Under the pieces are notes generated by a model, which had not been told where the DNA came from, did no database searches, and was given only the letters and a program-made list of their open reading frames with translations. A DNA stretch of 64,000 nt from Streptomyces jeddahensis (GTDB taxonomy: Bacteria > Actinomycetota > Actinomycetes > Streptomycetales > Streptomycetaceae), in NCBI RefSeq assembly GCF_001642995.1, contig NZ_LOHS01000070.1:103729-167728 (forward strand), in the 5' to 3' direction. How positions within the stretch are numbered: position 1 is the first letter of the stretch; the number at the start of each line of letters is the position of its first letter. The translations under genes and the position numbers were made by a program. Below are positions 43,658-52,836 of the stretch, piece after piece.

Positions 43658-44649
43658 TGAACGCAACCAGCTCTGCGGACCCCGGCCGCATCGTCCTGCT
43701 CACCACCAGCCATCGCGTCGCGCCCGGCCTGCTCTCCTGGCCCGCCTGGCAGACGCTCCGCGCGGCCGACCGCGTGCTGTGCGCCGACGAGGCGCACCCG
43801 CAGCTGCCCTATCTGCGGGACGCGGGCATTGAGGTCGAGCAGGCGGCCCCCACGGCCCAGGAGCTGGTGGACGCCTGCGCGGGCGGGCGGACGGTGACCG
43901 TCGTCGCCACGGGCGAGGGCGAGCCGCGGCTGACCGACGGCCTCGCGAGGCTGGCCGGCTCGGGCCGCGTGCAGATGCCCGAACTGGAGCTGCTCCCCGG
44001 TTCGTACGACCTGCCGGGCGCCCGCCTCCTCGACCTCGTCCAGGTCATGGACCGCATCCGCGCCGAATGCCCCTGGTCATCGACCCAGACGCACCAGGGC
44101 CTCGCCAAGTACGGCATCGAGGAGGCGTACGAACTCGTCGAGGCCATCGAGTCCGGCGACCGCGACGAACTGCGGGAGGAGCTGGGCGACGTGCTGCTCC
44201 AGGTCGTCTTCCACGCCCGTATCGCGCAGGAGGGCCGCCCGGAGGACGGGGCCGAGGCGTTCTCCATCGACGACGTGGCGGGCACGATCGTCGAGAAGCT
44301 CATCCACCGCCACCCCCATGTCTTCGGCGAAGACACAGCGGAGACGCCGGAGGACGTCAAGGCGCACTGGCTGCGCACCAAGGCGGTGGAGAAGCAGCGC
44401 ACATCCGTGACCGAGGGCATCCCGCTGCACCAGCCCGCCCTCGCGCTCGCCGCCAAGCTCGCGTCGCGCACGCGCACGGCCGGGCTCGACGTCGCCCTCC
44501 CGGCCGGCAGCGGCATCGGATACGAACTGCTGGCGCTGGCCGCCCGCGCCGAAGCGGAGGGCGTCGACCCGGAGACGGCACTGCGCGCGGCGGCCCGCTC
44601 GTACCGCGACGCGATACGCGCCGCGGAGGAGGCGAGCACGACGGGCTGA
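43657..44649 (+). CDS. mazG: Nucleoside triphosphate pyrophosphohydrolase
   Basis: This is a 330-residue protein. The catalytic core has the MazG pattern LLDLVQVMDRIRAECPW, then QTHQGLAKYGIEEAYELVEAIESGDRDELREELGDVLLQVVFHA, with the metal-binding E-E and E-x-x-D pairs, and IDDVAGTIVEKLIHRHPHVFGE. The N-terminal 110 residues (RIVLLTTSHRVAPGLLSWPAWQTLRAADRVLCAD) resemble the degenerate SAM-methylase-like YabN domain. MazG removes aberrant NTPs and can influence ppGpp levels. The start at GTG 43657 is chosen because a -10 box is immediately upstream and no ribosome site exists. It is conserved in this position between mfd and eno in actinobacteria. Confidence 0.95.
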   Translation: MNATSSADPGRIVLLTTSHRVAPGLLSWPAWQTLRAADRVLCADEAHPQLPYLRDAGIEVEQAAPTAQELVDACAGGRTVTVVATGEGEPRLTDGLARLAGSGRVQMPELELLPGSYDLPGARLLDLVQVMDRIRAECPWSSTQTHQGLAKYGIEEAYELVEAIESGDRDELREELGDVLLQVVFHARIAQEGRPEDGAEAFSIDDVAGTIVEKLIHRHPHVFGEDTAETPEDVKAHWLRTKAVEKQRTSVTEGIPLHQPALALAAKLASRTRTAGLDVALPAGSGIGYELLALAARAEAEGVDPETALRAAARSYRDAIRAAEEASTTG

Positions 44650-44838
44650 GCGCCGGCCGGCCTGTCGCGACGGCCCGGCCCCGGGCGTGCGAGCACGGCG
44701 GTCGCGTGGGCGTGCCCGACTGTGGGCCCCGGCGCGCCGGTGATCGCATGTGCTGTGGCGACTGTCCCCGGGCCCGCGGGCCCACGGAGCAGGCCGGGCC
44801 GCCGTCCGCCCGTAGTCCGCCGTACCCCGGACTACGGC

Positions 44839-44851
44839 TACGGTCGAGACG
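44839..44851 (+). promoter_or_regulatory. -10 box close to the P450 start
   Basis: TACGGT ends 7 bases before the GTG start, the same layout as mazG. This suggests a leaderless transcript. Confidence 0.45.
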
Positions 44852-46218
44852 TGCACGACCAGAACCCCGCCGCAACCCCCGCAGAGGGACCCGCTCCTCC
44901 GCAGGGACCCGCTCCCGCAGAGGGACCCGCTCCCGTAGAGGGCCCTACCCCTGCAGAAGGACCCGCTCGCGCAGCAGGACCCGCCCCCGAGCTCTTCACC
45001 TGGGAGTTCGCCGCCGATCCCTATCCCGCCTACGCCTGGCTGCGCGAGCACGCGCCCGTGCACCGGACCCGGCTGCCCAGCGGGGTCGAGGCCTGGCTCG
45101 TGACCCGGTATGCGGACGCGCGGCAGGCGCTCGCCGACCAGCGGCTGTCGAAGAACCCGGCGCACCACGACGAGCCCGCGCACGCGAAGGGCAAGACGGG
45201 GATCCCCGGTGAGCGCAAGGCGGAGCTGATGACACATCTGCTCAACATCGACCCGCCGGACCACACGCGGCTGCGGCGGCTGGTGTCGAAGGCGTTCACG
45301 CCGCGCCGCGTGGCCGAGTTCGCGCCGCGCGTGCAGGAACTCACCGACCACCTCATCGACCAGTTCGCCCACCGCGGGACCGCCGACCTCATCCACGAGT
45401 TCGCCTTCCCCCTTCCCATCTACGCCATTTGCGACATGCTCGGCGTCCCCCGGGAGGACCAGGACGACTTCCGGGACTGGGCAGGCATGATGATCCGCCA
45501 CGGCGGCGGGCCGCGCGGGGGCGTCGCCCGGTCCGTGAAGAAGATGCGCGGCTATCTCGCCGACCTGATCCACCGCAAGCGCGAACGCCTGCGCGAGGAC
45601 GGCGACGACGACCTCATCTCCGGGCTCATCCGCGCCTCCGACCACGGCGAGCACCTCACCGAGAACGAGGCGGCCGCGATGGCCTTCATCCTTCTCTTTG
45701 CGGGGTTCGAGACGACCGTCAACCTCATCGGGAACGGCACGTACGCCCTGCTGCGCAATCCCGTCCAGCGCGAGCGACTGCAGAGGTCCCTCGCCGCGGG
45801 CGAGACGGGCCTGCTCGCCACGGGAGTCGAGGAACTCCTCCGTTACGACGGCCCGGTGGAGCTCGCCACCTGGCGGTTCGCGACCGAGGCGCTCACCATC
45901 GGCGGGCAGCACATCGAGCCGGGCGACCCGGTCCTCGTCGTACTCGCCGCGGCCGACCGCGACCCCGAGCGGTTCGCCGATCCGGACACGCTCGACCTGG
46001 CCCGGCGCGACAACCAGCACCTCGGATACGGCCACGGCATCCACTACTGCCTGGGCGCACCGCTCGCCCGGCTGGAAGGTCAGACGGCTCTCGCCACGCT
46101 GCTCACGCGCCTCCCCGACCTGCAACTCGATGCGGACCCCGACGATTTGAGGTGGCGCGGGGGGCTCATCATGCGGGGGCTGCGGACACTGCCCGTGCGC
46201 TTCACCCCGCAGTCGTAG
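44851..46218 (+). CDS. Cytochrome P450, CYP107 family (CYP107U1-like by position)
   Basis: This is a 455-residue heme monooxygenase. The I-helix oxygen-binding motif is LFAGFETTVN (Ala284-Thr288). The ExxR region is EELLRYDGPVE. The heme loop is LGYGHGIHYCLGAPLARLEG, with Cys400 as thiolate ligand. HLLNIDPPDHTRLRRLVSKAFTPRRV is typical of bacterial class I P450s. In S. coelicolor a CYP107U1 sits next to the rpf genes and is reported to be needed for sporulation; I infer correspondence from position. The N terminus has six hexapeptide repeats (AEGPAP and variants), not part of the normal fold. No ferredoxin gene lies nearby. Confidence 0.93.
   Translation: MHDQNPAATPAEGPAPPQGPAPAEGPAPVEGPTPAEGPARAAGPAPELFTWEFAADPYPAYAWLREHAPVHRTRLPSGVEAWLVTRYADARQALADQRLSKNPAHHDEPAHAKGKTGIPGERKAELMTHLLNIDPPDHTRLRRLVSKAFTPRRVAEFAPRVQELTDHLIDQFAHRGTADLIHEFAFPLPIYAICDMLGVPREDQDDFRDWAGMMIRHGGGPRGGVARSVKKMRGYLADLIHRKRERLREDGDDDLISGLIRASDHGEHLTENEAAAMAFILLFAGFETTVNLIGNGTYALLRNPVQRERLQRSLAAGETGLLATGVEELLRYDGPVELATWRFATEALTIGGQHIEPGDPVLVVLAAADRDPERFADPDTLDLARRDNQHLGYGHGIHYCLGAPLARLEGQTALATLLTRLPDLQLDADPDDLRWRGGLIMRGLRTLPVRFTPQS
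44881..44988 (+). repeat. Six 18-bp units encoding AEGPAP-type hexapeptides
   Basis: Consecutive units at 44881, 44899, 44917, 44935, 44953 and 44971 encode AEGPAP, PQGPAP, AEGPAP, VEGPTP, AEGPAR and AAGPAP. They form a Pro-rich N-terminal extension of the P450. Confidence 0.9.
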
Positions 46219-46292
46219 CCGCAGTGGTAGCCGAACCGGCCGGAAAGCGACCACCGGCCCCGCGCCGCGTCAGCAGCTGATGGTCCGTCAAT

Positions 46293-46333
46293 CTTGTGAC
46301 TTTCACGTGATCTCCGCTGCATCGACTTGTGAC
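46293..46333. promoter_or_regulatory. CTTGTGAC direct repeats upstream of the first rpf gene
   Basis: CTTGTGAC occurs at 46293-46300 and 46326-46333, 33 bases (about three helical turns) apart. The second copy lies in the palindrome CTTGTGACAAG. They are plausible sites for a regulator of the Rpf gene that starts at 46453. Confidence 0.4.
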
Positions 46334-46452
46334 AAGCGTTCGACTCCCGCTACTTTCACCGTCGACTCGGGCATCAGCTGTCCCGGTCATCCCAGTCTTG
46401 CCCGGTTGGCTCCACCCGGCCGGGGAAGTCCCCGACCGCGAAAGGCAACCGC

Positions 46453-47397
46453 ATGCTCTCCGGGAACGGCCGACACCGTCGCCCCCGCCAGGCTCCGGCC
46501 CTCATCGTCGCGGCGGGGGTGACCGGATCAGCCATCGCGATCCCGCTGCTCGGCGCCACCAGCGCCAGCGCCGCGGACACCGCCACCTGGGACCGCCTCG
46601 CCGACTGCGAGAGCGGCGGCGCATGGAGTGCGAACGAGGGCAACGGCCACTACGGCGGTCTGCAGCTCACACAGGAGACCTGGGAGAACTACGGCGGCCT
46701 CGACTACGCCCCGAGCGCGGACAAGGCGAGCCGTTCGCAGCAGATAGCCGTCGCCGAGAAGGTCCTGGCCGACGAAGGGCCGAAGGCGTGGCCGACGTGC
46801 TCTCTGCTCGTCGGCCTCACCGCGGACGAGGCTGCGGCGGACGTCGACACGGGTGTGTCGGAGGACACATCGGGCTCCTCGTCCGACGCGTCGTCCGGTT
46901 CCTCGGACGCGACGGAGCCCTCGGCCTCCGACGAGCCGGCCGACGGCGCCTCCGGTACCGCTGACGAACCGGCTGCCTCCGGCGACTCCGATGAGAGCAA
47001 TCAGGGCGATTCGGGCAAGTCCGATAAGTCCGACCAGGGTGACGGCGGTTCGTCCTCCGATGCGGCCGCCACGGACGCCGCCGAGTCCGGCGAGACTCCC
47101 TCCGAAGGCGAGGGAACCGGCCGGCACCGCGGCGAAAGCGCCCAGGAGGGCCCGGCGGACACGCGATCCTCCGACTCCTCCGGCCGCCACGCCTCGCGCT
47201 CCGACGCGGGTCGCGGCGACGACGGTTCGTACACCGTGCGCACCGGCGACAACCTCTGGGCGATCGCAGACGTGCATGACATCGAGGGCGGATGGACCGC
47301 TCTGTACGAGGAGAACAAGAAGACCGTCGGTGCCGACCCCGACCTCATCCTCCCCGGTCAGGTCCTGGATCTCGGTCTCGAATCGACCGATAAATAG
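46453..47397 (+). CDS. Resuscitation-promoting factor / lysozyme-like muralytic enzyme with LysM
   Basis: This is a 314-residue secreted cell-wall hydrolase. The signal peptide is APALIVAAGVTGSAIAIPLLGATSASA. The Rpf domain is TWDRLADCESGGAWSANEGNGHYGGLQLTQETWENYGGLDY, with catalytic Glu53 in CESGG. A long Ser/Asp/Glu-rich linker (about residues 125-255) follows. The C-terminal LysM is YTVRTGDNLWAIADVHDIEGGWTALYEENKKTVGADPDLILPGQVL. Rpf enzymes cleave peptidoglycan during spore germination and growth. It is the partner of the rpfA gene 373 bases downstream. Unlike rpfA, no riboswitch-like leader is evident, only two CTTGTGAC repeats. Confidence 0.92.
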   Translation: MLSGNGRHRRPRQAPALIVAAGVTGSAIAIPLLGATSASAADTATWDRLADCESGGAWSANEGNGHYGGLQLTQETWENYGGLDYAPSADKASRSQQIAVAEKVLADEGPKAWPTCSLLVGLTADEAAADVDTGVSEDTSGSSSDASSGSSDATEPSASDEPADGASGTADEPAASGDSDESNQGDSGKSDKSDQGDGGSSSDAAATDAAESGETPSEGEGTGRHRGESAQEGPADTRSSDSSGRHASRSDAGRGDDGSYTVRTGDNLWAIADVHDIEGGWTALYEENKKTVGADPDLILPGQVLDLGLESTDK

Positions 47398-47529
47398 CGA
47401 TAGTTCAGGGCCAATTGTCCGTTTTGGTGAGGCTGAGAGATGCGTCTCAGAAGCCCTGATCGTCTTTGAAATCCGCTCAAGCGGATGTTTACGGTCGTGA
47501 CCGCTCGCCACAGCGGGCACTCGCGGTCG

Positions 47530-47755
47530 TCACGCCGAATCCTGCCGACGGCCATGCGGGTTCAGTCGTCGCGTCCAGCGCCGTAGGCAGGAGCGGGGGA
47601 CCCAAGGTTTGCGCCGGCAACGGCAGTTGAGCAGTCGAGCACAGGGTGGCGGCTGACAACGGTCGGAACCGGCTTGGGGTGAAGTCGCGCGCAACGAAAG
47701 CGCGACCGGGCAACTCACGCGGCCCGAACCCGACAGCTCACCTCGTAGGCGTCGG
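47530..47755 (+). ncRNA. ydaO/yuaA (cyclic di-AMP) riboswitch in the rpfA leader
   Basis: The 373-base leader of rpfA contains the conserved ydaO-type blocks in order: GCCGAATCCTGCCG, GGCAGGAGCGGGGGACCCAA, CTTGGGGTGAAG, CGCAACGAAAGCGCG, CCGGGCAACTCACGCGG, CCCGAACCCGACAGCTCACC and TCGTAGGCGTC. ACGCC (47532-47536) can pair with GGCGT (47748-47752) to close the outer helix. In Streptomyces a ydaO riboswitch is known to control rpfA, with c-di-AMP lowering expression. The edges are approximate. Confidence 0.9.
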
Positions 47756-47758
47756 TGA

Positions 47759-48532
<774 letters not shown>

Positions 48533-48543
48533 GCGACCCTCGC

Positions 48544-48604
48544 CCCGGATATCCCCGGATATCCCCGGATATCCCTGGATGTTCCCGGATGTCCACGGAT
48601 GTCC
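48544..48604 (+). repeat. About six tandem 10-bp units (ATCCCCGGAT and variants)
   Basis: ATCCCCGGAT repeats at exactly 10-base spacing, then ATCCCTGGAT, GTTCCCGGAT, GTCCACGGAT and GTCCCC. It follows the rpfA stop. The 10-bp period places each copy on the same face of the helix. Confidence 0.85.
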
Positions 48605-48611
48605 CCAGACC

Positions 48612-48651
48612 CCTCGCCCCGGCCCGTGTCCCCCCGCGGGCCGGGGCGAGG
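48612..48651 (+). terminator. rpfA terminator hairpin
   Basis: CCTCGCCCCGGCCCG and CGGGCCGGGGCGAGG form a perfect 15-bp stem with a 10-base loop, about 80 bases after the rpfA stop. Confidence 0.9.
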
Positions 48652-48772
48652 TCCGTCCCGGTGCGGGCCCGTAGGTACCGGGATGCCCCCTCACTTTGTT
48701 CCGTTCAGAAACAATTTGCTTTCAGTTTGTCCAAGGGCCGGTCGGTCGGCTGGCCGTCGTCCTGGAGCCGGA

Positions 48773-50125
<1,353 letters not shown>

Positions 50126-50175
50126 GGCCCTGGCGGCCCAAGGGCTGAGGCTCTGGCGGCAGGCTGAGGGCTGAG

Positions 50176-50192
50176 AGCCCCCGCAAGGGGCT
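50176..50192 (+). terminator. Weak hairpin after eno
   Basis: AGCCCC and GGGGCT enclose CGCAA. Adjacent CTGGTCCGACCAG could form a second stem. It is short, so readthrough into divIC is possible. Confidence 0.4.
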
Positions 50193-50285
50193 GGTCCGAC
50201 CAGTCAGCCAGTCGTACGTACGTCCCCGTACCCGGTCCCGTACCGTGTGCGGGGACGTACGCACGTGACGGGGAGGCGGGAGAAG

Positions 50286-50762
50286 ATGGGCGCGAAGGAC
50301 CGGGACCGGTTCTCCACCGCGACCCGGCTGCGGCTGCTCGGCGAGCAGACCGCCGCCCGTGTCTACCGCTCCCAGACCCGGCGCCAGGCCCGCCGCTCCC
50401 GCCTCACCGGCCGCGCCGCGCTGCTCGCGCTGGTGCTCTGCTCGCTGATCGTCGCGCTCGCGTATCCGATAAGGCAGTACGTCGCGCAGCGAGCCGAGAT
50501 AGAGGATCTGGAGCGGCAGCGGAAACAGGCCCGGGAGCGGGTCGAGGAGCTCCGCGACCTCAAGGCACGCTGGAAGGACGACGCGTACGCGGAGCAGCGG
50601 ATCCGGGAGCGGCTGCACTATGTGATGCCGGGCGAGACCGGCTACATCGTGATCGACCCGCACCCGGTGAAGCAGACGCGTACGCACGAGAGGGCGGCCG
50701 ATCGCCCCTGGTACGCCAACGTCTGGGACGGCGTCGACAAGGCCGACCGCTCCGACGGCTGA
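50286..50762 (+). CDS. divIC: Septum formation initiator, DivIC/FtsB family
   Basis: This is a 158-residue bitopic membrane protein. The basic cytoplasmic region (1-42) is followed by one helix (AALLALVLCSLIVALAYPI, 43-61). An external coiled coil comes next (IRQYVAQRAEIEDLERQRKQARERVEELRDLKARWKDDAYAEQRIRERLHYVMPGETGYIVI). This is the DivIC layout, with the conserved RLHYVMPGE segment. In Streptomyces DivIC works with FtsL and FtsQ in sporulation septation. The order eno - divIC - DUF501 - ppx is shared with Mycobacterium. The start is ATG 50286 after GGGAG. Confidence 0.92.
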   Translation: MGAKDRDRFSTATRLRLLGEQTAARVYRSQTRRQARRSRLTGRAALLALVLCSLIVALAYPIRQYVAQRAEIEDLERQRKQARERVEELRDLKARWKDDAYAEQRIRERLHYVMPGETGYIVIDPHPVKQTRTHERAADRPWYANVWDGVDKADRSDG

Positions 50763-50848
50763 CCGACATGCGATGCACCCCGTCGTGCGACCCTTGTACG
50801 ACCTCTGTTCGACCTCGTACCTGACTACTGAAAGACGCAGCTCACGGC

Positions 50849-51370
50849 ATGGAAACCCCCCCGCCGCCCACCCCGCGCACCGAGCCGACCGACGCGGACG
50901 TCGAGGCCTTCAAGCAGCAGCTCGGCCGGCCGCCGCGCGGGCTGCGGGCCATCGCGCACCGCTGCCCGTGCGGACAGCCGGACGTCGTCGAGACGGCGCC
51001 GCGGCTGCCGGACGGCACGCCGTTCCCGACGCTGTACTACCTGACGTGCCCGCGGGCGGCGTCCGCGATCGGCACGCTCGAGGCCGACGGCGTCATGAAG
51101 GAGATGACGGAGCGGCTGGCGACCGATCCCGAGCTGGCGGCCGCGTACCGGGCGGCGCACGAGGACTACATCCGGCGGCGGGACGAGATCGAGGAGCTCA
51201 CCGGGTTCCCCAGCGCGGGGGGCATGCCGGATCGGGTGAAGTGCCTGCATGTGCTGGTGGCGCACTCGCTGGCCGCCGGCCCGGGCGTGAACCCGCTCGG
51301 CGACGAGGCCATCGCGATGCTTCCCGAGTGGTGGCGCAAGGGGCCGTGCGTGGTGTCTGCCGAAGGGTGA
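50849..51370 (+). CDS. DUF501 domain protein
   Basis: This 173-residue cytoplasmic protein has the DUF501 pattern: VEAFKQQLGRPPRGLRAIAHRCPCGQPDVVETAPRLPDGTPFPTLYYLTCPRAASAIGTLEADGVMKEM, and GMPDRVKCLHVLVAHSLAAGPGVNPLGDEAI. Conserved Cys (CPCG, YLTCP) and the VKCLHVL-His block suggest a metal site. Function is unknown, although the gene is almost always beside divIC and ppx in actinobacteria. It begins at ATG 50849 and is followed by a copy of the dispersed repeat. Confidence 0.93.
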   Translation: METPPPPTPRTEPTDADVEAFKQQLGRPPRGLRAIAHRCPCGQPDVVETAPRLPDGTPFPTLYYLTCPRAASAIGTLEADGVMKEMTERLATDPELAAAYRAAHEDYIRRRDEIEELTGFPSAGGMPDRVKCLHVLVAHSLAAGPGVNPLGDEAIAMLPEWWRKGPCVVSAEG

Positions 51371-51380
51371 TCGCCCCCGC

Positions 51381-51470
51381 CGCCCCTACCCTTCCCGTAC
51401 CTGGGGGCTGCGCCCCCAGACCCCGCTATCGGCCTGAACGGCCTCGTCCTCAAGCGCCGGACGGGCTGAT
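51381..51470. repeat. Dispersed GC-rich extragenic repeat, copy 2
   Basis: It contains CTGGGGGCTGCGCCCCCAG (51401-51419), identical to copy 1 at 9598-9616, then the shared tail AGACCCC...CTCGTCCTCAA.CGCCGGACGGGCT. It sits between the DUF501 and ppx genes and may act as a terminator. Confidence 0.8.
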
Positions 51471-51500
51471 TGCCGGCCCCGATCGCAGAAGGAATCGCCC

Positions 51501-52439
51501 ATGACCCGTGTCGCCGCCATCGACTGCGGTACCAACTCCATCCGGCTGCTCGTCGCGGACGTCCGGCCCGGCGGTGAGCTCGTCGAGCTCGACCGGCGGA
51601 TGCAGATCGTGCGGCTCGGCCAGGGCGTCGACCGGACCGGGCGGCTGGCGCCCGAGGCGCTGGAGCGGACCTTCGCCGCGTGCCGCGAGTACGCCGAGGC
51701 GATCAGGGCGCACGGCGCGCAGAAGATCCGGTTCGTGGCCACCTCCGCGTCCCGCGATGCCGAGAACCGCGACGACTTCGTCCGGGGCGTCCTCGACATC
51801 CTCGGAGTGGAGCCGGAGGTCATCACCGGCGACCAGGAGGCGGAGTTCTCCTTCACCGGGGCGACCAAGGAGCTCGTAGGGAGGGACCACTTCGAGAAGC
51901 CCTTCCTGGTCGTCGACATCGGCGGGGGCTCGACCGAGTTCGTCGTCGGCGAGGAGCACGTGCGGGCCGCCCGCTCCGTCGACATCGGCTGCGTGCGGAT
52001 GACCGAGCGCCACCTCGTACGCGACGGAGCGGTCACCGACCCTCCGACGCAGGGTCAGATCGAGGCCATCCGCGCCGACATCGAGGCCGCGCTCGACCTC
52101 GCCGAGCAGACGGTGCCGCTCAAGGAGGCGCGCACACTGGTCGGGCTCGCGGGGTCGGTCACCACCGTGGCCGCCATCGCGCTGGGCCTCCAGGAGTACG
52201 ACTCCGCGGCGATCCACCACTCGCGCATCTCGTACGAGCAGGTCGCCGCCATCACGCGGCAGCTGCTCTCCTCCACGCACGATGAGCGCGCGGCCATCCC
52301 CGTGATGCACCCGGGCCGGGTGGACGTCATCGGCGCGGGTGCCCTCGTGCTGCTCTCGATCATGGAACGGGTCGGCGTCCGCGAGGTCGTCGTCAGTGAG
52401 CACGACATCCTCGACGGGATCGCTCTATCCATCGCTTGA
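51501..52439 (+). CDS. ppx: Exopolyphosphatase / guanosine pentaphosphatase (Ppx/GppA)
   Basis: This is a 312-residue protein of the ASKHA fold. The phosphate-1 loop is RVAAIDCGTNSIRLLVADV, the phosphate-2 loop is FLVVDIGGGSTEFVVGEE, and the adenosine-like motif is TLVGLAGSVTTVAAI. ATSASRDAENRDDFVRGVLDILGVEPEVITGDQEAEFSFTGA is typical of the Ppx core. It hydrolyses polyphosphate or pppGpp, linking phosphate storage to the stringent response. It is short, lacking the C-terminal HD domain, as in other actinobacterial Ppx1 proteins. It starts at ATG 51501 with AGAAGGA upstream. Confidence 0.95.
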   Translation: MTRVAAIDCGTNSIRLLVADVRPGGELVELDRRMQIVRLGQGVDRTGRLAPEALERTFAACREYAEAIRAHGAQKIRFVATSASRDAENRDDFVRGVLDILGVEPEVITGDQEAEFSFTGATKELVGRDHFEKPFLVVDIGGGSTEFVVGEEHVRAARSVDIGCVRMTERHLVRDGAVTDPPTQGQIEAIRADIEAALDLAEQTVPLKEARTLVGLAGSVTTVAAIALGLQEYDSAAIHHSRISYEQVAAITRQLLSSTHDERAAIPVMHPGRVDVIGAGALVLLSIMERVGVREVVVSEHDILDGIALSIA

Positions 52440-52465
52440 GCGGGCCTTATATCGTCTGAGCGCGC

Positions 52466-52491
52466 CCGAGGGGGCCGGAAAACCCCCTCGG
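52466..52491 (+). terminator. ppx terminator hairpin
   Basis: CCGAGGGGG and CCCCCTCGG pair perfectly around CCGGAAAA, 26 bases after the ppx stop. Confidence 0.85.
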
Positions 52492-52511
52492 CGACGAGGC
52501 GTCGGAAAACT

Positions 52512-52529
52512 TCGTGAAGTTCTTCACAA
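52512..52529. promoter_or_regulatory. Rex (redox regulator) operator upstream of ndh
   Basis: TCGTGAAGTTCTTCACAA matches the Rex consensus TTGTGAANNNNTTCACAA at all but one of the fixed positions. Rex senses the NADH/NAD+ ratio, and ndh is an established Rex target in Streptomyces. The site is about 310 bases before the ndh start. The remaining intergenic sequence (to 52836) shows no gene. Confidence 0.85.
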
Positions 52530-52836
52530 GGAATTCCGCCCGGTAGGGCACCGATTCCTGCGGCTGGGCCCGCAGGGGAGGGTCCTTGGGGCCCGGAAGG
52601 CCCGCAGTGAACCCTCGCCGATGCGACGGAAGTCCCGGGCGCTGCGCGGCGGTACGGCCCCTGCGAAACCACTGAGGGGCAGCTCACGAGGCCTTGACAA
52701 CGGTTGGTGAGGTGCTGTGGTTCCCCGGGACGCCATGATCTCCGTCACGAGGGCCGGGCAGTGTAGCAGAGGCCCCGACCAAGCTTGTGAAGGGGCGCAC
52801 GAGCGACCCCCTCCGTGCGGGTGGATACTCGATGCC

